Positions 22,592-33,309 are shown, numbered from the stretch's first letter. The stretch: DNA of 64,000 nt from Triatoma infestans (GCA_011037195.1 JAAEAF010003588.1:91475-155474), one strand, 5' to 3'. Made by a program: numbers and translations. The notes: generated from the letters alone by a model not told the origin.

Positions 22592-23584
22592 TCTGGTGTG
22601 AAACACTCACACAACTTTCTCTTACTCCAGTTCTCAAAATTAAAATTGACAAATTTTATAGTTTGTGTACCAAATTTAATGAAATTAGTCGAAAACTGTT
22701 CAGTAAAAACGCACTTCCGGTTTACTAATTTTCTTGAAACTCGGAATTTTTTGGCCCTCTATTGATTTTTAATTAATTTTGTTTGGATGATAGAATTGTA
22801 TAATCAACTATGTCAGCACTTTTGAGATAAACATAACCCCCACCTCCTCCCCTAAAAGTGCCCTTAAATGAATTTTCCCAGAGAAATATTTTTAAAAAAA
22901 ATTCGTAGATCTTTGTATTTTTAGTTTATACACAAAGTTTCAAAAGAATCGTCGAAGCCATTTTTGAGAAAATCGCGCAAAAATGAAAAAAAATCATCTA
23001 GTAAAGTGGTAAAGTAAACGCACTTCCGGTTATCCGATTTTATACAAACTCGGAATTTTAACAACATATTTAATTCTAATTAAATATGACATTATTTAGG
23101 TAATTATTTAGATGACAGAATTAACTAATAAACTGAAATAGCACTTTAGATGAAACCCTAACTCCATCCCTCCCCCATAACTGCTCTTAAATGAATTTTT
23201 ACAGAGAAATGTTTCAAATAAAAGTTGTAGCTCTTTGTATGTATAGTTGATATCATAAGTTTGAAGAAAATCGTTGGATCCATTTTTGAGAAAAACGCGA
23301 AAAAGTAAAAATAATACAACTCGTAAAGTGGTACTTCCGGTTGAGGAATTTTGACAGATAACGTATTATCAGATCCCATGGTGATACCTAAATGGAATAT
23401 CAAGTTTCATCTTTCTACGGTTTTTCGTTTTTGAGCTATGCTGTTCACATACATACACACACACACACCCACACACACTTTTTTGGACTCAGAGGACCTC
23501 AAAACGGATATTTCCTGTTAAAACTCGATATTGAAATTTTGATACGATTACAATACGTCCTCTTCCTGGGAGTAAGAGAAAGTA
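22592..23584 (+). mobile_element. Rep-A copy 3
   Basis: The start TCTGGTGTGAAACACTCACAC directly follows a ten-A tract. CTTTCTCTTACTCC lies at 22617-22630. Internal units begin near GTGCCCTTAAATG (22858) and TGCTCTTAAATG (about 23182). The microsatellite CATACACACACACACACCC lies at about 23451-23475, TTTTTTGGACTCAGAGGAC follows, and the terminal hairpin region TCTTCCTGGGAGTAAGAG is at 23561-23578, ending AAAGTA. The whole copy is 993 bases with no deletion evident. Confidence 0.85.
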
Positions 23585-23666
23585 ATATCCTAGTAAAAGT
23601 TAAGTTCTTGTCATGACAAAATTCAATCAACAAAATCGAAACCCAGAAATAATTGCAATGAAGGAA

Positions 23667-23674
23667 GCGAGAGG

Positions 23675-23722
<48 letters not shown>

Positions 23723-23790
23723 AGAGAGAGAGAGACTGAGAGAGAGCGACTGAGAGTGAGAGTGAGAGAGTGAGAGGGAGAGAGAGACAG
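23667..23790 (+). repeat. (GA)n-rich polypurine tract
   Basis: About 120 bases are almost purely G and A on the plus strand, interrupted by CTGAGAG variants at regular spacing. Mirror symmetry could allow triplex (H-DNA). It is not coding. Confidence 0.95.
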
Positions 23791-23926
23791 AAGTAACGAC
23801 TGAATGTAAATTCTCTGAAATCTCTCCATCAACTTTATTTTACTAATAAATAAGAAAAAAAGAAGGAAATTTAACTAACTTCTTTGGCAAAACATGAAGA
23901 AAAGAAAAACTAGTAAAAGTGAAATA

Positions 23927-23959
<33 letters not shown>

Positions 23960-25130
23960 TCAGCATCCGTATGTTTGTGGCTGCAAAACTCGAAAAGTAG
24001 TCGAAGGATTGACTTGAAATTTTTATACAACGTTGCATTTCTATATAAGAGTGTTTATATATACTTTTTACTCCGAAGTTCCCATGGAAACGGGAAATTC
24101 CGAGCGTTTCGCGAGGTTGGCAAATATAGACAGACTCAGACGCGCTGCGATGGTGGCACGCTCTCTGAACCTCTTTCTCAACTACTTATAAGTACCTCTA
24201 TTCCGAAGGTCCCACGGAAACGGGAAATTCTGAGCTAAAATCCGCTCAAACGACCATATTGGGTTAGCACTTGCTTCTTCAGGTATTGCTGCTACGTTGA
24301 AGAAAGGAGGTAGAACAGCGCATTCAGCTCTTAAACTGTCACTAAACATGCACTTCATAGAAAACCCAACATATGACATTTCTAAAATATCAGGAATGGG
24401 AAAGGTTCTTCGGGCATGCAAAATCATTGTATGCGATGAGTGCACAATGGCTCACAAGAAGTCACTGGAAGCATTAGACCATACATTGAATGATTTGCGA
24501 AATAATTAGGCTTCATTTGGTGGAGCATTGGTGTGAAACAGTGTCATACAAATCCATTGACTCCGTGAGGGACCAAAGTGAAGTAGTGAATTTTCCAGCG
24601 GAATTCCTTAATTCACTCGATGCTCCCGGATTACCGCCTCACATTCTAAATTTGAAAACTGAAGTGCCAATTATATTACTCCGAAACATCAATCAGCCAA
24701 AGTTATGCAATGGTACACGATTAGTAATTAAAAAAATTAATGAATAATCTAATTGAACAACAATTCTCATGGACCTCATAAAGGTGAAGACGTACTACTT
24801 CCACGAATACCACTCATTCCGAAAGATATGCCCGTTCGAGTTCAAACGACTTCGAATTTCCTATACGCCTTGTGTTAGCTAAGATTATCAACAAAAGTGC
24901 AAGGACAAACTTTGCAAGTGTGCGGTTTGAATTTAGAAAACGAATGCTTCTCTCATGGGCAATTATATGTGGCATGCTCCAGAGTCGGTAAACCACCTGA
25001 TCTTTATGTTTATGCAAAAAACAGACAAACAAAAAATGTAGTCCATTCACTAGCTTTCAAAACTTCACGTATTCAAAACATATTTCATTGTCATTTTCCA
25101 AATATGCGGGTGCCCTAATCACAACAAACA
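23927..25130 (+). mobile_element. Helitron relic with PIF1-like helicase
   Basis: It begins with a TCTATATATATA run followed by AAAAATTCAGCATCCGTATG, a start shared with 34745-34915. This resembles the common 5' region of arthropod Helitrons, which here is followed by helicase coding. The helicase remnant occupies 24240-25100. The Rep domain (HUH endonuclease) and most of the helicase core are absent. A CTAA at about 25116 (CCCTAATCAC) could be a CTRR-type 3' terminus, but no clear GC-rich hairpin precedes it, so the right end is provisional. Confidence 0.75.
24240..25100 (+). pseudogene. PIF1-family helicase pseudogene (Helitron RepHel C-terminal part)
   Basis: Three collinear segments in different frames match the PIF1 helicase. 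The first is ALASSGIAATLKKGGRTAHS followed by CKIIVCDECTMAHKKSLEAL, where DE(C) is the Walker B box (motif II). A frameshift with a large internal deletion (motifs III-IV) follows. The second segment begins [20 protein letters not shown] and continues [13 protein letters not shown]. The third has GQTLQVCGLNLENECFSHGQ and LYVACSRVGKP, the motif V-VI region. The P-loop is missing at the left edge. The protein would unwind DNA during rolling-circle transposition, but this copy cannot be functional. Confidence 0.85.
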
Positions 25131-25134
25131 TTTC

Positions 25135-25985
25135 ATTGTTTATAATGTTAATTAGCTGATATATAATCAAATAATATTTTCCAATTACAATTTAGAAGAC
25201 AGCACTGAATTATTAAAGTTACATTTATATTTGCCTAATATTGGGAAACTTGGTGAAACCACAAAATTATTTCGTTAAATTAAAATAACACTTTAAGATG
25301 AAGTCTTTAGCTCCATAAAATATAAAAAAAATTAATTATCTCTGTACAATAATTCAAAATAAAGGTTCAGATATGTGAAGCAAGAAAAAATATTGGTAAC
25401 TGTTTTGAAAAAATTGCAAAAACTAAAATAACTACATTTTTAACTGGCAATTATTAGTTGCAACCAATAATTATCAAATTTGGTTGGTAGTATCTTTTGC
25501 GATTATGTTTTACAACTAATGAAATTAATTTTAGTTGGAATGTAAAATTAGTAGCTGAGAAAATTACCAATTAACAGTTGTAGGTATTATTCTTTCTGTT
25601 GTTACCTAAGATTCCACTCGTAAAATTTTGCACCAAATTTGAATCAGATTAAATTAACTAATAAATAAATATGTAAAGCAGAATATGCAGTAAAAAGAAA
25701 AAGGAAAGATTCTAGTAGCCACAGTTGTCAGTTTTATAACTAATAACAGCTATAACTAAATAGAGATTGGTCTTAACTAATGAAATTATAGGATAAATTT
25801 AGGAGAGACGACGCATATTTCAAATTTATGCCCTGCATTAAATTATACGAGAAATATTAAAGACGTAATGCTTATAATATATTATATCAACTAACTATTA
25901 TCTACTAAATAAATGTTATTTTTCGAAATAAAGACATTCTCATTTATTCTAGAAACAAAATTCGAGTACACTACATTTGGCCGTC
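25135..25985. other. Non-coding AT-rich DNA, possible worn Rep-A
   Basis: 25290-25480 shows faint Rep-A order (AACACTTTAAGATGAAG, AACTGTTTTGAAAAAATTGC), too diverged for a confident call. Nothing else was seen. Confidence 0.3.
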
Positions 25986-25993
25986 TCTCCCTA

Positions 25994-26330
25994 CTATGGT
26001 ACGTCTCCATGGAGTTTGTAGCGTCTCAAAAACTCTTGCCCGGCCTCCACTCGATTCAACTTGTGTTGGGTCTTGTCAGCTGTTTTGGGACCCACCTCGC
26101 GGACAGTTTCCGATATCCGAGGGTTTCTGTGATGGTTTCGTGTAGCAGAGATCTGGAGATTTGAGGGAAACATCGCAGAAAGTTCATCCACAGTCAATCT
26201 GCGATCGTCAAGGAGCGCATTTTCGATTTTTTCCACAATTTCGTCAGCCACGATTGAAGGTTTTCCGCTCCTCTGATCATCATGCACAGACGTAGGAATC
26301 AGGCTACACGACAGTGTAGCCAACATGTCG
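25994..26330 (-). pseudogene. Mos1-type mariner transposase, N-terminal fragment
   Basis: The minus-strand frame reads TSVHDDQRSGKPSIVADEIV and continues EKIENALLDDRRLTVDELSAMF. This is the region between the two helix-turn-helix motifs of mariner (DD34D) transposases, including the linker RSGKPS. After a short altered stretch it continues TQHKLNRVEAGQEFLRRYKL and stops being mariner-like just before the first catalytic aspartate block. Loss of the WVPK linker frame and the whole DDE domain marks it as truncated. It sits directly against the Tigger relic at 26385-26760. Confidence 0.85.
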
Positions 26331-26384
26331 AAAACAAAATCCCTCCGGCCGTGAGTGCCTCAGTACACTTACTTACTGGACATG

Positions 26385-26760
26385 CATCTTAGGATAGATG
26401 ACGCACCATATAGGGTTTCATCCTTTTTTGAAGTTGTCATTACCTTAACATCTTTACGGCCTTTTTTTTAATGTGTAAGACTTCACCAAGCACATTGTTC
26501 ATTTGCAGTCCTGATTCGTCTGGTTTCCAGATATTACCAGGCTTGTCCGGAAAAATGGACAATTTTCGTAAGAAGTTGAAAATAATCGGCAACTTCTTTC
26601 CCGTTCATTCCCTCTATCCTCTTGTCGTGAAACGCTCTTGCTCATAACTAGCTCTGGATAGCGTCGTATGAAAGATGGTTACGGAAAAAGTCAACTCTCC
26701 TAACTTCATGTTGCGTCATCTTTCGGAGAGTTGACGCACTTCTCTTCTGTGTAGGAAACA
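26385..26760 (-). pseudogene. pogo/Tigger-like transposase, first catalytic block, decayed
   Basis: Minus-strand segments in two frames give GMNGKEVADYFQLL followed by NIWKPDESGLQMNNVLGE and KGRKDVKVMTTSKKDETLYG. In Tigger/CENP-B-like DDE_1 transposases the N-(M/A)DE(T/S)GLQ block holds the first catalytic aspartate, and the K-G-x-K-x-V-x-x-M-T-S segment follows it. Stops and frameshifts are present. An 11-bp inverted repeat GTCAACTCTCC/GGAGAGTTGAC lies at 26690-26700 and 26725-26735 at its upstream edge. Confidence 0.75.
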
Positions 26761-26769
26761 TGGGCTACG

Positions 26770-29215
26770 AGTCCAACTTTAACTATAGCGTGGAAATCTT
26801 TTATTTCAATTGCAATTAATATTGTACATCAAATTCACTAATGCGATATGAAATTCAGGTATTCACTAGATATAGCTGATGCGTATAAATCTTCATACAA
26901 CATAGAAGAACATATAAAATAACTGAAGAATGCTTGCATGCAATACGTCCACTTCAGTTCTCTCTACACCTTCGACTAACTTGTATGACGGCCGCCAACA
27001 CGTGGTGGCAAACAAAAGAAGTAAAGCCTGCGTCTTCTTACTAAAGCCACGTCATCTCTCCAAACTTTATCCTAGTTTATAATTTGTATTTGCAACTATA
27101 TTTTGCCAGCTGTGCAGTTAAGTAATATTTCCGGTTAAGTGATTGTTTGGCTCTAAAGCTAGGATTGGCTGGATCGCCTAGTAATCTACAAACGCATTGC
27201 CAAGTGATTCCTGCGATTTTAACGCCTTTGATTAATGCTATTCCCAGAAAGGCAAGCAACCATATCCAAATCAAATTCTAAATGTTTTTTCAGTTTCAGG
27301 AAGCCTAAAAATATATACTCCTAGTGAAAATAAGTTCCGGTAATTCGAAAAAATAAATTTAATAATCACTATAGGTTTCTTTTTATATTTAGGCCTAGAA
27401 ATAACGATATTTCTACACGCGATGCCGTTGGAATCAATAAAAACAGTTGAACGTTTAAAACGGAATAAAAAGAAAATAAAATCAAAGATTTTGTTTTTTA
27501 ATTAAAAAAGAAAAAATAGGTTACAAATTAAAAAAAAAACAAAACACAAGAATGTTGATAATTAATTTTTAAAAAGTGTATGCAGTAGTACTGTCTTAAT
27601 CTTTTTTCCAAGAATTCCATGTTAAGATAATGGAAGTCATTAAATATCTTTAGACAATACTAAATTCAATTTTTATAGTTAACCAATGTTAAAACTAGTG
27701 AGCTGTATGTTTTAAAAAATTGAAGATCTCATTAATGACTTGTCAAAGTTGAGAAAAAAAATATAAAAAAAAGTGCTACGTCTTCTCTTTTTGTTAAGTA
27801 TTGAAGTATTACTTGATGTTAAGTGTTTTTTAGTAGTGGGGAGAGAAGTGATTGCGTCATTTTACTTTAGCTGTTTGGTAATGGTGCATGTAAATTACGG
27901 TTTTTTTTTTTTCAGTTTAAATTACATTTGTTTGATTTGGTTGAATATGTAAGTAAAAGTAATGTAATAAATAAAATTCTTTCTCTATTAAAACGTGAAA
28001 TATCAGAATTTTTTATAACTTCTTGTTTACATGATTAATGTAAATTTGTTTGTATAAGGGAAGTAAAAATTACAATATTCTATAGAATAATTAATTGGCT
28101 AGACAAAAATAATAAAATGCCTCACCAGATCGTCTTCCCAAAATTTGCTATGAAAAAAGATTGCTGGAAATAGATTGTTCTCCTTATAAACTTAATTGGG
28201 CCTAAAAGTCATTGACTTAAATTATTTCTTTCTAAGTTGTCTTTTGTTAGCAACCCTGAGAGAAAGATTTTTGTTGGATTATATTCAAAATCATAGCGAA
28301 CCTTTTGTGAATTTGCTACAAATATCGAGTTTAAAAAAAAAATTAAACGATATTTATTTTTTTTTTTTTGTAGATGTGGCGGTTTATAAAAAATAAAATT
28401 TTAGATTAATAAGGAGCTTACTAAAAAACTATATATGTAATAGAAAGGAAATAATTACTTTTTGATGATTATATTTAGCAACCTAGAATATTTATTTCAG
28501 TTATGAATTTCCTCTCACTCATGATAAATAAATAGGTTCATCATTTCTTTCATATTTAATTTACTTTTTGTTACATATTGTCAATAAGTACTTTATTTTT
28601 GTTAATTTGTATTTTATTTATTTATTTATTTTCTTCTTTATATCTCTGTTTAATTTCAGTTATAATAATAATGTACAAATCTCTTTGTATAGACAACGGT
28701 CTTAAGCAAAAATAAAAATAAATAAATAATAAATGTAATCCAACACTGTAATAACAACTGCAGTATTGACTGTAGTATTCAACTGAGAGCCTAGCTATAA
28801 CCTGACACGAAACGATCACTTATACCAAAGTTAACGAAATATATGAAAAATATGACCTTAACCTCGTCAACCATCAGTGAATCACAATGCACAGGAGTGA
28901 CCATCCACTAACTACACAGCCTTTTACAAGAGAAGGGGAAAAATTAGGCAGCGCCCCACAACTGTTTGAATTCAAACCGCTCTCAAACTTGCCAGTATAT
29001 TAGTCTTCTTGTAATCAAATCAACATTATCCTGAAAAAGCAATATGACAGAGTCGACGGTTTATAATACAAACTACTGGACACGGTCTCAATCCCACACC
29101 CATATAGTGTTCTTTTTGAAAATGTGATCAACGTAGAATTATTACAATACTTTCTTAAAGTTCCTGATGAGAGAGGAATAGATGTAGTGGGAGTTTCAGG
29201 GTTTTGGGGAGGGGG
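26770..29215. other. Non-coding DNA, no recognised gene
   Basis: The minus-strand frame 27077-27274 (IWIWLLAFLGIALIKG...) lies in a locally less AT-rich block but I do not recognise it. The remainder is A/T-rich with homopolymers. Confidence 0.4.
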
Positions 29216-29219
29216 GAGT

Positions 29220-29619
29220 CAGTCATAACTAAATGAAACAAAAATTTGTTGGCTTATTGACCAATACAAAAAAAAGGGAAATTATAACACCAAATAAAAA
29301 CAATACATAAGTGTGATTACTGTGAGACTGCTAAATCTGTAATGGTTACAGATTATGATTACAGACTTAGCAGTCCTACAGTAATCACACTTATGTATTG
29401 TTTTTATTTAGTGTTATAATTTTTTTTTTTTTTTGTATTGTTCTTGAAGAAGGCAAACAAAGTTTGCCGAAACGTCGAACTTTTTAACTATTAAAAACAA
29501 TTAAAAATTACTTTCTTTTTTTTTTTACCTCGAATTGGTCGATAAGCCAACAAATTTTTTTCCATCTTACAACTAACGGCATCTTACAAAGAAAATCATC
29601 TGACAGTCATAACTAAATG
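29220..29619 (+). mobile_element. Foldback retroelement-like insertion flanked by a 16-bp direct repeat
   Basis: CAGTCATAACTAAATG occurs at 29220-29235 and again at 29604-29619, framing a 368-bp insertion with what looks like a long target duplication. Inside it, terminal inverted repeats of 24 bases (29242-29265 and 29534-29557, core TTGTTGGCTTAT) enclose two structures. One is a second inverted repeat with arms of about 65 bases (29279-29343 and 29357-29422). The other is a hammerhead-like motif at 29440-29480. Variable long duplications suggest target-primed insertion, as in Penelope-like elements, and not a cut-and-paste MITE. Confidence 0.7.
29440..29480 (+). ncRNA. Hammerhead-ribozyme-like motif (family 2)
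   Basis: A type I layout can be drawn. Stem I is GTTC (29440-29443) with GAAC (29477-29480). The core TTGAAGA is CUGANGA with C3 changed to U. One A is followed by stem II GGCAAAC/GTTTGCC (29452-29458, 29462-29468) with loop AAA. Then come GAAA (29469-29472), a one-pair CG stem III and UC before the expected cleavage site after 29476. Minimal stem III is typical of Penelope-like and retrozyme hammerheads. The C3 change should reduce or abolish activity. Confidence 0.6.
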
Positions 29620-30185
29620 TTGTGACTACTGCACTATAATTAACATATTTACACTTATAATTCTAAAGACTTGACTTAATTAAGAAATTAAGAGACTAAA
29701 TGGGGAGAGAAAATTAAATATGACATAGACGGAAATATAGGCCACATCAACGGTGTGTAGAGTGGATGTTTGTTGTTGATTGGTAGAATGGAAGTTGTCT
29801 TCGCTCTTGAAGATGGTTATAGAATGGGGCGTCCATTGTCCTTTTTTCCTTCAATGAGGACGATACTTCATCCCCAAACCTTGGTTGGCTTCATTTGAAG
29901 ATACGGTCTTGCGGATAGCAGGCAACTAATCTGACGTAGTTACTTCTTCAAGAGATTAGGCGTCTCTGTAGTTATCCTAATCTAATAAACACCTACAATA
30001 ACATTAACAACCTCAAAACTCACGCAATAAATAAGTTCTGCCTAAGCGTACAACTAGGTACTGGAAAATGAGAAATTTTACTCATCTGCCCAAATATAAA
30101 GACAGAAATTGGAGGATACATGTATGAAGTGATTTCATCGTAGTCCAGAAGATAGTTCCAATAACAATGAACAAACCACTTGAAA
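29620..30185. other. Non-coding DNA
   Basis: No gene or recognised repeat was seen. Composition is mixed. Confidence 0.4.
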
Positions 30186-30468
30186 TTTTACGTCATAAAT
30201 TTCTCAGAAGTCTCTAGAATAAATTTTCCTGGGAAAAATGTGTCATATTGAAGTGATACGTCATTATATCTGCGCAATATTAGCATATACTAAAATTTAA
30301 AGAAAATTGTTTTGCCATTTTCGTGAAAATTTCAAAAATCTGTTCTGTTAACTCGCACTTAACGGTTCACCAATTTTCTTTAAATTTGAAATATACCAAT
30401 GCTTCTAATGTATATTAATATTATGTAGGTGGTGGGAGCTATATATTGTATTGAGTGGTACTTTAGAG

Positions 30469-31251
30469 CAGTGCTCAGCAACCTTTTCTTGCCCACGGTA
30501 CAATAAAGTTCTTCCCCAAATTTCGCGGCACACCAAGAGTAAATATGTATGTATACAAAGGAGAATTCATAAATATAACAATTTCTTTATTTGATACATA
30601 TACATACATACATACATGACTTAAGAACTATATTTATATAACATATTGTAAAAAAAAAGGTAATTAATGTGATACCTGAGGTTGCTTCAATGAACACAAT
30701 TGCTTTATATTCGGATAGATATTTGAAAATGCAACCGGAAGTTCTTGATCAAAACCTCTTGAGCACGACCGCTTATCATTTTTAATTAATTAAAACTAGA
30801 GTTGAAAAAATTTGTTCACAAAAAAAAAGTGTCGTTGAAAATTGGGAGTAGAATTGAAATAGCGTGGACTGAAATCCAAGGATATATTTTCCTAACCTTC
30901 AATCTAAGCCCTTCCTAAAGCATCCAATGAACCTTCTTTGACAGGCAAAGCGTTCCGTCATTACTCAATTCAATAAATTCCCTTTGAATATGCAAAGAAA
31001 GTGCATCTGCAGAATTTATGGCATTGGTTGCAAAAAGGATTTTTGAATCTAATCGTATTGTACCGTATTAAGGGAACAAAAATAATTGATCAAATTTATT
31101 TACCACTTTTGGTATTATTTATTTATTTTACACATGCAGCGCGCGGCCGGCCACCCCTGCATTGTACTTACTATTATCTTAAGGCGCAGCGGCACACATA
31201 ACATTGTCATAAGGCACACTGGTGTGCTCGCACACCGGTTGAGGAGTACTG
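30469..31251 (-). mobile_element. hAT-superfamily element, non-autonomous, with 8-bp target duplication
   Basis: The left end is CAGTGCTCAGCAACC and the right end is GGTTGAGGAGTACTG, whose reverse complement CAGTACTCCTCAACC matches at 12 of 15 bases. This is the widespread hAT terminal pattern CAGNGNTCTCAACC. The 8-base CTTTAGAG occurs at 30461-30468 and 31252-31259, the expected hAT duplication. The minus strand between about 31060 and 30750 has a broken frame with DALSLHIQREFIEL and CLSKKVHW, reminiscent of the region before the hAT C-terminal dimerisation domain. That coding call is tentative. Confidence 0.85.
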
Positions 31252-31289
31252 CTTTAGAGGAAAGCTTAAGATTGCTGCTCCTCCCCGCA

Positions 31290-31483
31290 CTTGGGTACAG
31301 AATACCCGCTTCATCTTAGTGGCATGGTAAATCCCAATCTTGGAGGATGATTGCAAAACCGTAGGCTAAGGGTCAACCTTCGCTTGTTCAGGGCCGGACC
31401 AGCGACCATTCTAGGCCTTTCTTTAAGTAGGGGACTTGTTCTCTCTGCAAAATGGTACCACGGGATCGTGAGTCAGCCCGGCA
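31290..31483 (+). repeat. GC-rich dispersed repeat (copy 1 head)
   Basis: It is homologous to 35147-35330, sharing GAATACCCGCTTCATCT, AAACCGTAGGC, GACCATTCTAGGCCTTT, GGACTTGTTCTCT and TGGTACCACGGGATCGTGAG. It leads into the tandem array. Origin is unknown, possibly the untranslated part of a LINE. Confidence 0.65.
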
Positions 31484-32196
31484 GAGCTTGTTCTACACTC
31501 ACGAGCTGAGGAAAGGTTTCGTGATTACGATAGTGGAGTCCAAGTGATCTGTTTTGCCGGCCGGAGTTAGTTGGCATGCCTACGGGAATAGTTCTGTCTT
31601 CTCCCATCCCCTCACAACGTCATGCTCCCCCAGAACCACCTAAATAAACAATTTTTCCGGGAGAGCTTGTTCTGCACTCACGAGCTGAGGAAAGGTTTCG
31701 TGATTACGATAGTAGAGTCCAAGTGATCTGTTTTGTGGGCGGGAGTTAGTTGGCTTGCCTACGGGAATAGTTCTGCCTTCACCCATCCCCCCACAACGTC
31801 ATGCTCCCCCAGAACCACCCAAATAAACAATTTTCCCGGGAGAGCTTGTTCTGCACTCACGAGCTGAGGAAAGGTTTCGTGATTACGATAGTGGAGTTAA
31901 AGTGATCTGTTTTGTGGGCGGGAGTTAGTTGGCTTGCCTACGGGAATAGTTCTGCCTTCACCCATCCCCCCACAACGTCATGCTCCCCCAGAACCACCCA
32001 AATAAACAATTTTCCCGGGAGAGCTTGTTCTGCACTCACGAGCTGAGGAAAGGTTTCGTGATTACGATAGTGGAGTTAAAGTGATCTGTTTTGTGGGCGG
32101 GAGTTAGTTGGCTTGCCTACGGGAATAGTTCTGCCCTCTTCCATCCCTTCACAACGTCATGCTCCCCCAGAACCACCCAAATAAACAATTTTCCTG
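31484..32196 (+). repeat. Tandem array, four units of 179 bp
   Basis: Units begin GAGCTTGTTCT at 31484, 31663, 31842 and 32021, exactly 179 bases apart, and the array ends at about 32196. Units 2-4 are nearly identical and unit 1 is slightly more diverged. Each unit joins the GC-rich repeat (GAGCTTG... to CACAACGTCATG) to a Rep-A-like stretch (CTCCCCCAGAACCACCC, AATTTTCCCGG). A single related unit without amplification is at 35331-35500. Confidence 0.9.
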
Positions 32197-32289
32197 AGAA
32201 AATGCTTCAAATAAATGTGATAAGCATTTAATATACAGACAGTATACGAAGTCTAAAGAAAACTTATGTTATAATGAAAAAGAAACTTT

Positions 32290-33305
32290 GGATTTATACA
32301 GGTATCTATTAAAGAAAACTAAACTATATTTTCGCGCTTGAAGAATAAATTAATATTCTTGAAGAAAAGCTAATGAAAATTTCAAGTATTACACTTATTG
32401 ATTTTTTTTTACGTCTTTTTCCCCTGTAACATTCATTTAGATAAATGAAAGGAGTAAATAATGAATGAAGCTTGTTTTTCAATGAACATTTGGTCTCACT
32501 CAACTCTGATGTTATCTATGTCCCCTTACAGTTGATCATTTATTTATGGACACAAGAGTCACCAAGTTATTAGACGTGCTTACAGGCAAGGCCCCTTTGC
32601 TTGGTGGTAGAGTCGCGTTTAACATCTGTTTTTACTTTCATGAGCAGTTTCTACCGCCTCTCATTTCATTCGATGTCACCTTCCACTTACTCACTGCCTA
32701 CCCCGCACTCTTATTTTCTTCTTTCTCTTATTCTCTTTTAGTTGGCAATACTCTCGACGAGTTTTAGGCGAAGAGGAGAAACAAAACAAAATAAAAAATA
32801 AAAAACAATTGCTCGTACAAATGGAATCTCAGCACGAACCGCTGCTCTAAAAATTATTATTACTTTTTTTTTTTGTTTTGTTTAATTTCTTTTTATCATT
32901 CTTCATAAAAAAGTTTTTGTACAAAAAAAAAATACATCAATTTAAAGGAATTGGAGAGAAACTGTATCAATGAATGTCCCTAAGGACGAATCAACTTATA
33001 TGATTTATTCGTATATGAATACAAAGTTTTTCTCTTGAATTATCTTTCTTATTTATTTGCTACTCTCCCCGTTTACTCTATTTCAAAATACCATGTGGAT
33101 AAATTTTTTAAAAACTATAATAAATCAACTACGTAGAAAGAAAAAAGGATAAACAATACAAAACACAAAATAAGGCAAACATTGGTGTTGTCTCTGCGGT
33201 ATTATTAGAAGAATATATGCCCGCTTTTGCCCTAGCGGAAATGTACTCAAAGACTTCCCTTTTTCTTTAAAATGAACTTACTTTCTCTCTTTGTGCTAGA
33301 AGAGA
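32290..33305. other. Non-coding DNA
   Basis: The plus-strand frame 32546-32767 (starting MDTRVTKLLDVLTG) has no recognised motif and runs through pyrimidine-rich sequence, so I leave it uncalled. A/T homopolymers are common. Confidence 0.4.
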
Positions 33306-33309
33306 AATA

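Larger units (their letters stand above)
30190..32290 (+). mobile_element. Diverged Rep-A copy broken by two insertions
   Basis: Rep-A pieces flank the insertions. 30215-30468 has AATTTTCCTGGGAAAAATG, AAAGAAAATTGTTTTGCC, CGCACTTAACGGTTCACC and ...ACTTTAGAG. 31252-31285 resumes with CTTTAGAGGAAAGCTTAAG and CTCCTCCCC. 32186-32280 has AATTTTCCTGAGAAAATGC and AAATAAATG. A hAT element sits at 30469-31251 and a GC-rich repeat with a tandem array at about 31290-32185. Confidence 0.65.

Noticed and set aside
23623..23832. Ser/Leu-repeat frame on the minus strand
   Set aside because: It is a direct translation of the (GA)n tract.
27077..27274. Possible mitochondrial-DNA insertion or membrane protein
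   Set aside because: The Trp/Leu-rich start looked mitochondrial, but no mitochondrial gene order or recognisable protein follows.
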